Positions 1-8,469 of a stretch of DNA of 32,772 bases are shown here, one piece after another; the stretch's first letter is position 1, and each line of letters starts with the position of its first letter. This stretch comes from Fibrobacter sp. (lineage in GTDB: Bacteria; Fibrobacterota; Fibrobacteria; Fibrobacterales; Fibrobacteraceae), in the NCBI GenBank assembly GCA_012523035.1, contig JAAYJH010000060.1:1-32772 (forward strand), in the 5' to 3' direction. Below the pieces are notes generated by a model that searched no databases, had not been told where the DNA came from, and saw only the letters and a program-made list of their open reading frames with translations. Position numbers and translations under genes: made by a program.

Positions 1-297
1 GAGCGTGACGCGAAAATCATGCCAGAAATGCGGGGATGAGTGCTTGAAAATTGAGAGGAGCGTGATGCGAAAATCATGCCAGAAATGCGGGGATGCGTGC
101 TTGAAAATTGAGAAGTTAGAAGTGGTTAGTGTTAGAGATGTTATGCAAATTCAGAGGGAGACGGTGCGAAAAGTGCTACATTGAACCTGTCGAAATGTGC
201 TACACTGAGCCTGTCGAAGTGCGTGCCAGAATTTGGTGTTTATCTCTAAACACTAAGAAGTTCCCATTGAAAAACAGCCAGGCGTGTGTGAGACTTC
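1..297 (-). repeat. Intergenic repeat array, reverse orientation, cut by window edge
   Basis: No gene is seen here. Positions 1-57 and 58-114 are a tandem 57-bp duplication containing GCGAAAATCATGCCAG, the reverse complement of the CTGGCAC-ATTTTCGCA unit found in the other arrays of this window. Positions 180-223 hold two copies of a GACAGGCTCAGTGTAGCA-like element in reverse. The conserved end sequence (core TCTCACACACGCCTGGCT on the minus strand) closes the array at 276-297. Bases 223-297 match 27707-27781 on the opposite strand with two differences by eye. The array lies 87 bp beyond the stop codon of the minus-strand gene at 384. Confidence 0.85.
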
Positions 298-383
298 ATT
301 AAAAAAACTTTGGAGTGATGAAAGTCCAAGGTTTTAATTCAAATTCAAAAGGAGAAAAACAGAGTTTTAATGCTTCAAGGTTT

Positions 384-3300
384 TTAGATCCTTTTCATTG
401 CTTCTTTTTTTATGTTTTTAAAATCCCATTTTCCAGTACCCAATTTGGGGATTTCTTTTAATTGTATTGCTTTTCTTGGGATCATCAAAGGAGGCATCCC
501 TGATTTTTTAAGTGCAAGGCTCACTTGGTATGGGTCTAAATCTCCACTATAAAGCACCACTATGACTTCACCTTTGGCAATGTCTGGCACCGCTACCGAG
601 ACAAATTCAGCTCCATCTAAAATTTTAGTTTCTTGAATACGGAGGTCTACCGCCCCCAAGCTCACAGCTTCACCGCCTAGTTTTGCAAAACGGCTATATC
701 TATCCACGATAGTTAAAAAACCATCACGATTTATAAAGCCTTTATCTCCAGTTCTATACCAACGGTGAGAATTCATTTCTATCACAGCTTCCTTTGTTTT
801 TTCGGGTTCGTTATAATAGCCTTGCATGACTTGTGGACCAGCCACAAGCACCATTCCCTCTTCTTCGAGTTCTAGTTCTTGATGAGAATCGGGGTCTACA
901 ATCTTAATTTGAGTTCCAGGTATAGGCATACCCACAGTACCATATTGATTGCACTTTTCCATTGTCAAAAAGTCATCCAAAAGTACATTTGCTCCATTTA
1001 AGGTCGCCAAAGGAGAAGTTTCTGTGCACCCATAAGCTTCAAAAATTTCTTTTCCAAATTTAATCTTAAAAGCTTCTCTGAGTTCGGGGCGTACCTTTTC
1101 TGCACCAGAGAGCACAATCCTCACATGTTCTAAACACATGGGGTGCACCCAACGACTCAAATTAAAAGCCCTCACAAAAGTAGGTGTGGCCATAAACACG
1201 GTAGCCTTAAATTCTGCACAAACACGTGCTACTGTTTTAATATCAGTAGTATCGGGGCATGGAATACTGGGTGTGCCATTGATTAAACTCAATAAAATAT
1301 TAGCTGTCAAACCAAAAGAGTGAAACATAGGGACTTGAGACAATACGACATCACTTTCTCTAAGTCGAACCACCGAATCTACTTGTAAGATATTGCTTAA
1401 TATATTGTGTTGACTCAACATAATGCCCTTGGGTACACCTTCGGACCCAGAACTAAAAAGAATGGTCGCTGTATTTTTTAGTTTTTGTTTTTTTAAATAA
1501 GCCTGTTGAAGTAAAAAAGCAGGGGAAAAAACAGCTAGAGAGTAATAATAAACTTTACTTATGAAACTTCTATCTTGCAATAAATCATCTACAAAAATCA
1601 AGCGAACATCTAAACTAAGGTTTTTAAATTTTGCGTCTTTTTGACACAATTTGTCATAAAAAAACCTGGTGGTCATCACCGTTTTAAGTTCTAATTTTTG
1701 AATACAACTATAAACTATTTCTGCTGCATGACTGTAGTTTAAATTCACACTGATTTTAGCTCTGGCTACAATAGAAATAAAAGTAGAATAGCCTTCTAAT
1801 CCGGGAGGAAACATAAAGCCTATTTTTGATTGTGACCCAGTTTCTCTTTGAGTTTTCTTTATCATATACAAAGTTTTAGCCACAAAATCATATCCAGAGC
1901 TATGCTCCCCTAGCACACTATACACGGCCACATTGAAGCGTTTCTTTTGAATGGCTCGAAGCACTAAATCGGGAATAGATTTGTAATGTCTAATGCTTTG
2001 TTCCCACACCCGAACCGACAGATCACGAATAGCCTCTCGAATTTGATTTTCAGAAACACTTGCCTCTAATTGAGGAGCAAAACCCACCGAAACTAATCGT
2101 GCTGTTTTATTTGGAAGCATAAGTGCCTGCGAGTCATGACTGTACGCTGAACCCCACAAACCATAGATGTAAAAAGGGATGATTTGTGCGTGTGTCCCTT
2201 GAATAGCACTGGTATAATCAATAGAAAATCGACTAATAAAAGGAGATTTAGAAACTTCTCCTTCTGGAAAAATAACCACCGCTTTATTTTCTAAAAGGGC
2301 TTCTTTGATCTCTTCCATGGCAGAGCTTGGGTTTCTTCTATCAATGAAAATAATCCCTAATCGTTTTTTGAGAGGACTTAAAAACCAAAAATCATAACGA
2401 CTACGATTACTGGCAATCACCAAAGGGCGTGGAGAGGCCATTTGTAAGACCGCCCAGTCTATAAAACTATAATGAGAGCCTACCAACAATACAGGCCCCG
2501 TTTTGGGGATGTTTTTGACTCCAATTGGTTTTAATTTATATCTAAACACAAAAAAAGCCCGCAACATCGCTCTCAAAAGGGCTTGCGGTGCTTGATAAAG
2601 CAAATAAATAAAACCTATAAAACTAATCAGAGCTAGTGGTATAAAAAAATACTCTAAAGAGACAGGGACCAAAGATAATGCCAAAAATTGTAATATTAAA
2701 AAAGCAAACAAAAACAGCATTTGAATCATATTGGCCACCGCCATAATGCGACCAGCCGTTGCTGGTTTTGTGCTCAATAACAACAAAGATTTGACCAAGA
2801 CAAAAAACAGCCCCGCATTAAATCCCACCACTCCATAAAGCAAAGCTTGGAGCACTTCGTTAGTCACAAATGCAGCCAAAAACATAGTGAGAGCAGTGAC
2901 TAAGGCAGAAGTTGGGATCAACCCGGTTTCTATAAAGTTTCTAGAAGCCCTAGCAGCAGCAAAAAAACCAAAAATCAAACCAATCGCAGAAAACACCAGA
3001 GTATTACGAAGCATATTAGAGAAGTGTACTGCTGAAAAACCTTGAGAGAGTAGCACAAAAACCTGAGCCAAACCCCAATAAATAGCAAGTCCAATAATAC
3101 AGAACCTTAAAAAAGAATTAGACCAAGTGGCCTTCACAATCCTAGAGCCAGATCTCCATTGGACCTTTCTGGAAGTCACTTGCTTCAAAGGAATATTGTA
3201 CGCCGAAATGGTAGCGAAAACACCCAGCAACACAAAAATCCATGGCAACAAATCATAAGCAAAAAAAGAAGATTCCGAAGGTGACAAAGCCATAGTAAAA

Positions 3301-3818
3301 TATGATACAGCCACCACACCCAAAATCGAAAAAGCAGACTGGTATGCATTAGAAAGAGCAATTAAGTCTTCTCCAAAGAGTTCTTTTTGGATAGCGAGTT
3401 TTGCAGGGCTTTCGATAGCAGCAAAAATCGAAAATAAAAAAACTAAAGAATAAGAAACCCATACAAAACCCAAAGAAAAACTCCAGGCTATTAAACTAAG
3501 CACCACAGTCATCCACAGGGCTGTATTTGCCATCACCTTATTTTTTGGAAAGCGAGAAGAATAATAACTGGCACCAGATACCACCAAAATGTATGGAGAA
3601 AAAAGCAAGACCTGGAGCAAAACACTACGCCACAAAAGCTCATTTCCTGAAAAAGAAAAAGAGAGCCACCTTTGGAAAAAAATAAAAAGCCCCATTTGTA
3701 AAAAAGAAATGGCAAAAACAGAAAAAAAGTAAGGTATTGCGGCTTTCGCTTTCAAAATCACTCCAAAGTATGAACTAAAGTCATCGAATAAAATAAAAAG
3801 ATAACAAAACCAAAGCAA
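384..3818 (-). CDS. aas: LplT-like MFS + PlsC acyltransferase + acyl-ACP synthetase fusion (Aas type)
   Basis: A predicted inner-membrane protein of 1144 residues that would flip lysophospholipids and re-acylate them using acyl-ACP made by its own ligase domain. Residues 1 to about 420 are a polytopic MFS segment. A PlsC/LPLAT domain follows, with HYSFID (the HX4D motif, near residue 448) and FPEG (near 518). The C-terminal half is an AMP-forming ligase with FSSGSEGVPKG (near 789), YGCTETSP (near 930), YRTGDKG (near 1021) and KLGGEAVS. Fusions of these domains are known from other bacteria. The in-frame start is TTG at 3818 with no clear ribosome binding site. An ATG at 3831 is one base out of frame behind a run of six T, so the true N-terminus is uncertain. 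It is divergent from aspS and has no operon partner. The domain calls are firm; the lysophospholipid substrate is inferred from family. Confidence 0.88.
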   Translation of the reverse strand: MLWFCYLFILFDDFSSYFGVILKAKAAIPYFFSVFAISFLQMGLFIFFQRWLSFSFSGNELLWRSVLLQVLLFSPYILVVSGASYYSSRFPKNKVMANTALWMTVVLSLIAWSFSLGFVWVSYSLVFLFSIFAAIESPAKLAIQKELFGEDLIALSNAYQSAFSILGVVAVSYFTMALSPSESSFFAYDLLPWIFVLLGVFATISAYNIPLKQVTSRKVQWRSGSRIVKATWSNSFLRFCIIGLAIYWGLAQVFVLLSQGFSAVHFSNMLRNTLVFSAIGLIFGFFAAARASRNFIETGLIPTSALVTALTMFLAAFVTNEVLQALLYGVVGFNAGLFFVLVKSLLLLSTKPATAGRIMAVANMIQMLFLFAFLILQFLALSLVPVSLEYFFIPLALISFIGFIYLLYQAPQALLRAMLRAFFVFRYKLKPIGVKNIPKTGPVLLVGSHYSFIDWAVLQMASPRPLVIASNRSRYDFWFLSPLKKRLGIIFIDRRNPSSAMEEIKEALLENKAVVIFPEGEVSKSPFISRFSIDYTSAIQGTHAQIIPFYIYGLWGSAYSHDSQALMLPNKTARLVSVGFAPQLEASVSENQIREAIRDLSVRVWEQSIRHYKSIPDLVLRAIQKKRFNVAVYSVLGEHSSGYDFVAKTLYMIKKTQRETGSQSKIGFMFPPGLEGYSTFISIVARAKISVNLNYSHAAEIVYSCIQKLELKTVMTTRFFYDKLCQKDAKFKNLSLDVRLIFVDDLLQDRSFISKVYYYSLAVFSPAFLLQQAYLKKQKLKNTATILFSSGSEGVPKGIMLSQHNILSNILQVDSVVRLRESDVVLSQVPMFHSFGLTANILLSLINGTPSIPCPDTTDIKTVARVCAEFKATVFMATPTFVRAFNLSRWVHPMCLEHVRIVLSGAEKVRPELREAFKIKFGKEIFEAYGCTETSPLATLNGANVLLDDFLTMEKCNQYGTVGMPIPGTQIKIVDPDSHQELELEEEGMVLVAGPQVMQGYYNEPEKTKEAVIEMNSHRWYRTGDKGFINRDGFLTIVDRYSRFAKLGGEAVSLGAVDLRIQETKILDGAEFVSVAVPDIAKGEVIVVLYSGDLDPYQVSLALKKSGMPPLMIPRKAIQLKEIPKLGTGKWDFKNIKKEAMKRI

Positions 3819-3839
3819 AAAAGAAAAGCATTAAAAACT

Positions 3840-3852
3840 TAGGGAGTCCCTA
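3840..3852. promoter_or_regulatory. 13-bp inverted repeat in the divergent aas/aspS promoter region
   Basis: TAGGGA-G-TCCCTA, a perfect 6-bp inverted repeat around one central base, lies in the 122-bp space between two divergent genes. It could be an operator or a small hairpin. Nothing else in the sequence identifies a regulator. Confidence 0.3.
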
Positions 3853-3899
3853 GCTTTAATTCAAAAAATAAAATTCTCACATAATTTTATAGACTTTTT

Positions 3900-3932
3900 C
3901 TATATTTCACACAAAACTTCCTCATTTAAGGA
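3900..3932 (+). promoter_or_regulatory. Candidate -10 region and ribosome binding site of aspS
   Basis: CTATATTT at 3900-3907 is a plausible -10 region, and AAGGA at 3928-3932 lies 8 bases before the ATG at 3941. No good -35 box is visible. The same TTTTTCTATATTT string occurs upstream of glyS on the other strand. Confidence 0.4.
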
Positions 3933-3940
3933 CATTCAGC

Positions 3941-5725
3941 ATGAAACGAACTCACAATTGTGGTGCATTAGGCCTCAACGATATTGGTAACACCGTCTCT
4001 CTTTCTGGTTGGGTGGATCGTCGTCGTGATTTAGGCGGAGTTATATTCGTAGATTTAAGAGATAAACATGGAAAAACCCAAGTGGTATTTAACCCCGAAC
4101 ACAACACCAAAGTTCACCAAATTGCCGATCAACTTAGAAATGAATATGTGATTAGTATCAAAGGGGTGGTTCAAAAACGCCCAGAAGGGATGGAAAATCC
4201 AAAATTAAAAACAGGAATGATTGATGTTCGAGTGGATGAATTAGAAATATTGAACGAATCCGAAAACCCACCATTGGCTATCAACGACCCCAAAGAACTT
4301 GCTCGAGAAAACGATGAATTGCGGTTAAAGTATCGATATTTAGACCTCAGAAGGCCTTGGATTCAAAAGAACTTGTTCTTAAAAAGCCGTTTTTTAAAAG
4401 AAGTGCATCACTTTTTTAATAAAAATGAGTTCGAAGAGATAGAAACTCCTGTACTTTGTAAAAGCACACCCGAAGGAGCCAGAGACTACTTGGTCCCTTC
4501 TAGAGTCCATCCGGGTAAATTTTATGCTTTACCTCAAAGTCCACAACAATACAAGCAACTTTTAATGATTGCTGGTGTGGATCGTTATTATCAAATAGCA
4601 AAATGCTTTAGAGACGAAGACCTTAGAGCCGATCGACAGCCTGAATTTACTCAAATCGATGTAGAAATGTCTTTTGTAGATCAAAATGCTGTGATAGAAC
4701 TTTTTGACTCTTTTGTAACAGAAGTTATTGGTAAAGTGTGGGATTTTGAGCCACCAACTACTATCCGACGCATGCCTTATACAGAGGCCATGCTCAAATA
4801 TGGATCAGACAAGCCGGACCTTCGCTTTGATTTAGAAATCAAAGATGTGACCGAGCTTGCCGGTCACACTGATTTTGGCGTATTTAACAATGTGTATAAG
4901 TCTGGAGGCAAAATCAGAGGTCTCGCCGCCAAAGGCTGTGTGGATTTCACCCGTAAACAAATCGATGAACTCACAGAATATGTGGGTCGATATGGAGCCA
5001 AAGGCTTAGTTTGGATGCGCGTCAAAGAAGGTGGCGAAGTAGAAACTCAAGTGGCCAAATTTTTCACCCTCGAGCAACTCCATTCATTTAAAGAAGCCTT
5101 AGAAGCAGAAGCTTCTGATATGATGTTCTTTATCGCTGGTCCAGAAAAAATAGCGGCCACAGCCATGGGGCAACTCCGTTTAGAAATCGCTAGGATCAAA
5201 GGACTCCTCGACCCTAAAAAGAGAGAGTTTGTATGGATCACCGAATTCCCCATGTTTGAATACAGCGAATCAGAAGATCGTTATGTGAGCATGCACCATC
5301 CTTTTACAAGCCCCATGCCCGAACACCTAGAAGCTATGCTCAACGGAGATCTCAAAAACTGCAAAGCAGAAGCCTACGACTTGGTCCTCAATGGTGTCGA
5401 AATAGGCGGAGGCTCTATCCGTATTCACAAACCAGAAATACAAGAAAAAGTGTTTCGATTGCTAGGTCTCACAGCCGAACAAGTCCAAGAAAACTTTGGC
5501 TTTTTTGTAGATGCCTTTAAATATGGTGCCCCTCCGCATGGCGGTTTGGCCTTTGGTTTAGACCGAATCATTGCAAGCTTAGAAGGCCAAGAATCCATTA
5601 GAGATTTTATAGCTTTCCCCAAAAACACCAGTGCCTCTAGTCCCATGGATCACAGTCCCAGTGCTATAGACATTAGTCAATTGCAAGATTTGCACATCTC
5701 GATCAACGCTCCGTCTAAAAATTAA
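3941..5725 (+). CDS. aspS: Aspartyl-tRNA synthetase
   Basis: Charges tRNA-Asp with aspartate in the cytoplasm. At 594 residues it has the bacterial size. It has an N-terminal OB-fold anticodon-binding domain (residues 1-100; GWVDRRRDLGGVIFVDLRD), a class II catalytic core with motif 2 (CFRDEDLRADRQPEFTQID, near residue 225), the inserted GAD domain of bacterial AspRS (roughly 290-420), and motif 3 (AFGLDRIIASL, near 545). The start is supported by AAGGA 8 bases upstream. The segment after motif 3 reads FPKNTSASSPMDHSPS, a mild variant of the usual FPKTQSAxxxxxxAPS. Whether it also charges tRNA-Asn cannot be decided from this window. No T-box or other leader is visible. Confidence 0.97.
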   Translation: MKRTHNCGALGLNDIGNTVSLSGWVDRRRDLGGVIFVDLRDKHGKTQVVFNPEHNTKVHQIADQLRNEYVISIKGVVQKRPEGMENPKLKTGMIDVRVDELEILNESENPPLAINDPKELARENDELRLKYRYLDLRRPWIQKNLFLKSRFLKEVHHFFNKNEFEEIETPVLCKSTPEGARDYLVPSRVHPGKFYALPQSPQQYKQLLMIAGVDRYYQIAKCFRDEDLRADRQPEFTQIDVEMSFVDQNAVIELFDSFVTEVIGKVWDFEPPTTIRRMPYTEAMLKYGSDKPDLRFDLEIKDVTELAGHTDFGVFNNVYKSGGKIRGLAAKGCVDFTRKQIDELTEYVGRYGAKGLVWMRVKEGGEVETQVAKFFTLEQLHSFKEALEAEASDMMFFIAGPEKIAATAMGQLRLEIARIKGLLDPKKREFVWITEFPMFEYSESEDRYVSMHHPFTSPMPEHLEAMLNGDLKNCKAEAYDLVLNGVEIGGGSIRIHKPEIQEKVFRLLGLTAEQVQENFGFFVDAFKYGAPPHGGLAFGLDRIIASLEGQESIRDFIAFPKNTSASSPMDHSPSAIDISQLQDLHISINAPSKN

Positions 5726-5758
5726 ATAAAAAATTAAACAAAAACTTGCCTCTAAGGG

Positions 5759-5764
5759 TATAAT
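5759..5764 (+). promoter_or_regulatory. Candidate -10 box TATAAT before the small membrane ORF
   Basis: TATAAT lies 16 bases before the ATG at 5781, in the 55-bp gap after aspS. There is no matching -35 box at the usual spacing, so this is only a candidate start point for the small ORF and the MauE-like gene. Confidence 0.3.
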
Positions 5765-5780
5765 TTCATATTTTGCGCAT

Positions 5781-5951
5781 ATGAAAACAAAGTTTATAGA
5801 CTATTTAAAAAGTTTAAACTGGAAAATGCTCATCATTTTGGGCGTTTTCAGTTTTTTTCTAGCTGTAATCAACAATATCTTCACAGATAATTCTAAATCA
5901 GTGGAGTGGATTGGTTCTCAACCTGTTTTAGACGCCTCGGAACAACAATGA
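5781..5951 (+). CDS. Small single-pass membrane protein, 56 residues (possibly a truncated gene)
   Basis: An ORF of 56 codons with an N-terminal basic segment (MKTKFIDYLKSLNWK), one strongly hydrophobic helix (about residues 16-33, MLIILGVFSFFLAVINN) and a short polar tail ending WIGSQPVLDASEQQ. Its TGA stop overlaps the ATG of the next gene (ATGA, 5948-5951), the classic arrangement for translational coupling, which supports it being translated. No good ribosome binding site precedes its ATG. Proteins with a membrane anchor of this kind often carry a rhodanese or thioredoxin-like domain behind it. That domain is absent here, so this could be a shortened remnant. I do not recognise a function. 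Confidence 0.5.
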   Translation: MKTKFIDYLKSLNWKMLIILGVFSFFLAVINNIFTDNSKSVEWIGSQPVLDASEQQ

Positions 5952-6625
5952 TGATACTACCAGGAATTTTATTTTTTGTAGCCATACTTCTCACTGCATT
6001 TGGAATTGCAGAAATTTCATTTCCAGAAACTTTTTTAACTTTAACAGACAAAGAATTCTTCTTAAATATTTTTCCAAATGCATGGAAATACGGCATGCAT
6101 ATTGGGATTGTAGCCATTGTCATCGCCGCTATATTAATCATTCCTGCATGGAAACTCCACAAAACATTTTCTCAAAAAATGCTAGAAACTTTGCTTCGAC
6201 TAGGCCTTGGTGGAATGTTCATTGCAGCAAGTATATTTAAAATTCAGGATCCACACGAATTTGCCACTTTAGTAGCTCAATACCAATTTTTACCAAGTTT
6301 TATCAATAACTTTTTTGCTCTTATCTATCCACAATTTGAATTATGGTTTGGCTTGGCTCTCATTTTCACCCCATACACAAGAGAAGCAGGTTTGGCCATC
6401 TTCTTAATGTTCATCTCTTTTATAATTGCACTCTCATGGGCATTATTTCACGACCTAGACATTGTTTGTGGCTGTTTTCAAATCGAAGGATCCCAAAACA
6501 AAAACGAAGCTTGGACCTCTCTGATCCGAGATCTAGTATTGATTGGCCCTAACTTTTGGCTCATGCTCAGGCCCAACAAAAGCCTCATTGGATTATGGAA
6601 GCCTAGCACAAAAAATAAAATTTAA
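5948..6625 (+). CDS. MauE/DoxX-like integral membrane protein
   Basis: A 225-residue protein when started at the ATG at 5948, which overlaps the stop of the preceding small ORF. The longer reading from 5906 would lie inside that ORF. There is a hydrophobic N-terminal pair of helices (residues 1-75). The C-terminal 130 residues have the DoxX/MauE pattern: LLRLGLGGMFIAASIFKIQDP, then ALIYPQFELWFGLALIF, then the cysteine motif DIVCGCF and a terminal helix. MauE proteins have four membrane helices and are linked to periplasmic disulfide or redox maturation. The CGCF motif favours MauE over plain DoxX. The substrate is unknown. There is no terminator immediately downstream. Confidence 0.7.
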   Translation: MMILPGILFFVAILLTAFGIAEISFPETFLTLTDKEFFLNIFPNAWKYGMHIGIVAIVIAAILIIPAWKLHKTFSQKMLETLLRLGLGGMFIAASIFKIQDPHEFATLVAQYQFLPSFINNFFALIYPQFELWFGLALIFTPYTREAGLAIFLMFISFIIALSWALFHDLDIVCGCFQIEGSQNKNEAWTSLIRDLVLIGPNFWLMLRPNKSLIGLWKPSTKNKI

Positions 6626-7085
6626 TTTTACACTAGATAAGATAGAAATTATAAACCATTTGAATGATGATAAATTCTTTTTATCAATATCTGCTTAACA
6701 AGATTTCCAAAATTCTTTTATTAAAGCTTCACCCTTGTTACAGATTTTAAGCAAATAGAAAATTTTATAAAAAAAAGACCCATGAGCAGATCTTACGGGA
6801 TGCAACATAGGTTCCGTTATCCATAATATACATTCAATTTCGTATAATAAAACACTTTAAGTTAAGAAAAACATTTTTTATTTTATAAGAAAATGCAATT
6901 GCATTGGCAAAATGAACTCGTAACTTATTCATAAAAAAAGAAGCTTTTTGTGAAAAATGTTTAGAAATTTAAATGAAAATTCTAGCCACTCGCCAAATAA
7001 GATCCGCTTTTTCTTTAAAGTTTTTCATTGAAATTCCTTCTTGAGTACAATTTGGGTGGAAGTTAAAAGGTCTCCCCTCCCCTTT
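6626..7085. other. AT-rich convergent intergenic region, no gene seen
   Basis: 460 bp between the MauE-like gene (+) and the DUF218 gene (-). No ORF, RNA gene or strong terminator was found. The one notable item is a perfect 14-bp palindrome, AATGCAATTGCATT, at 6892-6905. It contains none of the CTGGCAC repeat units found in other gaps. Confidence 0.6.
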
Positions 7086-8006
7086 TTATTTGGTTTTGTG
7101 ACTTGAGGAGGGGTTTTGCTTGTCGGGGTTTTTGGAGCTGGTATCGGCTTCTGGTTTTGAGGTGTTTTTATCCAAAGGATCGAGTGTGGAGGGGCTTTGT
7201 TCCATTGGAATGCTGTCTTTTTCTGTTGGACTGACTTTGATTTTTGGTGTTTTAGTTTCGGGAGTTTTTTTTGGTTTTTCTATGCTGTTGATGAACTTTT
7301 TTTCTTTGACAGAATACACATTGGGTATTTTATTTTTGTCTACTTCTATTGGTTTTTCTCCCCACAAGTCTATATAAGAGTTAAGCAGGGCGAGCCAGCC
7401 TTTGAGCCATTCTTTTCTAGATTCTCGTTCAAAGATCCATCTATGGGCTCTAAAAGTATAGTGCTGGATATCTACAGTGATAAAGACGGGAGTTTTTCCA
7501 CTGAGTTTAGAAAATATTCTGTGCACTCGCTGGGTAGCAGGTGTACTGGTGACGAGTAATACGGTATCTATGTTTTTTTGTTGGAGCCATGGAATCAAAG
7601 ACCTAGCTTCTTCTATGGTAGATGGGTCATTGTGATGAAATAAAAATACACGACCGCTATCGATTTTTCCATCACTTAAAAACTCTTCGGCATAAAAATC
7701 AGCATTATTTTTGTTTTTGAAAACCCTTCTGCCTAAAAAAACGACTGAATCGACTTTGTGCTGGAGCATTTGTTCTTTTATATAGTCCGAGCGTTCTAAA
7801 GCAACCCCTTGACCATCTAAAACCACTGCCCAAGATACTTTTTCAAATGTGTCATTTTTCACTAGGATAAAAGCACTTTTAGAGATAAACCAATAAAAAA
7901 AGAGTATCAAAAAGACAAGCAGTACTGCTAGTAATGTATAGATTAACCTTTGGCGGCGTTGTTGTGTTTTTTTTAGATGTTTTAAGTTGTCAAAAATTCG
8001 ACTCAT
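7086..8006 (-). CDS. DUF218 (YdcF/ElyC/SanA-like) membrane-anchored protein
   Basis: 306 residues from the ATG at 8006. This start is preferred over the GTG at 8024 because AAAGGA lies at 8013-8018, six bases upstream. After a basic N-terminus there is one membrane helix (about residues 22-42), then a DUF218 domain with WAVVLDGQG, a central VVFLGRRVF segment and the signature VLLVTSTPATQRVHRIF (near residue 160). The last 90 residues are a low-complexity Pro/Lys/Ser/Thr tail without recognisable fold. DUF218 proteins such as ElyC and SanA act at the cell envelope in Gram-negative bacteria, but their biochemical role is unclear. It lies 40 bp downstream of the rimI-like gene on the same strand and is probably co-transcribed. 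Confidence 0.8.
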   Translation of the reverse strand: MSRIFDNLKHLKKTQQRRQRLIYTLLAVLLVFLILFFYWFISKSAFILVKNDTFEKVSWAVVLDGQGVALERSDYIKEQMLQHKVDSVVFLGRRVFKNKNNADFYAEEFLSDGKIDSGRVFLFHHNDPSTIEEARSLIPWLQQKNIDTVLLVTSTPATQRVHRIFSKLSGKTPVFITVDIQHYTFRAHRWIFERESRKEWLKGWLALLNSYIDLWGEKPIEVDKNKIPNVYSVKEKKFINSIEKPKKTPETKTPKIKVSPTEKDSIPMEQSPSTLDPLDKNTSKPEADTSSKNPDKQNPSSSHKTK

Positions 8007-8012
8007 GTGAAT

Positions 8013-8018
8013 TCCTTT
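8013..8018 (-). promoter_or_regulatory. Ribosome binding site deciding the DUF218 gene start
   Basis: AAAGGA on the minus strand, six bases before the ATG at 8006. It sits just inside the longer GTG-started reading and so argues for the shorter protein. Confidence 0.7.
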
Positions 8019-8046
8019 TCGCACGGTTTCTTTACAATTTAGAATT

Positions 8047-8469
8047 TCAAAATTTGAATTGCATCACTATTGCGTTTTCTTGGTTAGAATAATAGTTTTT
8101 CCGTTCGTAAATCTCTAAGAAACCATTTTTTTTGTAAAAAGATTGTGCTATTTTATTGGAAGCTCTAACTTCTAAATACACTTTTTGAATTTTTAAGTTT
8201 TCTAAATATTCTAAAGTTTTTTTCCATAATAAAGAGGCTATCCCCTGTTTTTGATAGTCTTTTTTAACAGCTATTGATAAAAGTTCGGCTTCATCTTGTA
8301 TTGGCATTAAAAAAGCATAGGCAAGGACGCTTTCTTTTTCTATTAAAAAACCTAAGCCAGATTTTATGCTGGATTCTAGCTGCGAAAGGCTCCAAGTTTG
8401 AAATTTCAATTCCTCTTGAATCTCAAAAATTGCTTCTATATCGATTATTTGTATTTTTCTAAATAGCAT
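8047..8469 (-). CDS. rimI: RimI-like GNAT N-acetyltransferase
   Basis: A 140-residue single-domain GNAT. The acetyl-CoA-binding motif A reads LLSIAVKKDYQKQGIASLL (Q-x-x-G-x-A near residue 75), followed by VYLEVRASNKIAQSFYKKNG and a Tyr-rich ending (KNYYSNQENAIVMQF), the normal RimI pattern. RimI acetylates the N-terminal alanine of ribosomal protein S18. The nearby tsaB and ddl genes match a common bacterial neighbourhood (tsaB-rimI). No Shine-Dalgarno sequence is visible before the ATG. A 389-bp gap separates it from tsaB upstream, so the two may not share a transcript. Other small-molecule GNATs cannot be excluded. Confidence 0.8.
   Translation of the reverse strand: MLFRKIQIIDIEAIFEIQEELKFQTWSLSQLESSIKSGLGFLIEKESVLAYAFLMPIQDEAELLSIAVKKDYQKQGIASLLWKKTLEYLENLKIQKVYLEVRASNKIAQSFYKKNGFLEIYERKNYYSNQENAIVMQFKF

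Noticed and set aside
5906-5947. Longer start of the MauE-like gene
   Set aside because: These codons lie inside the coupled small ORF. The ATG at 5948 forms an ATGA overlap with its stop and starts directly with the hydrophobic segment.
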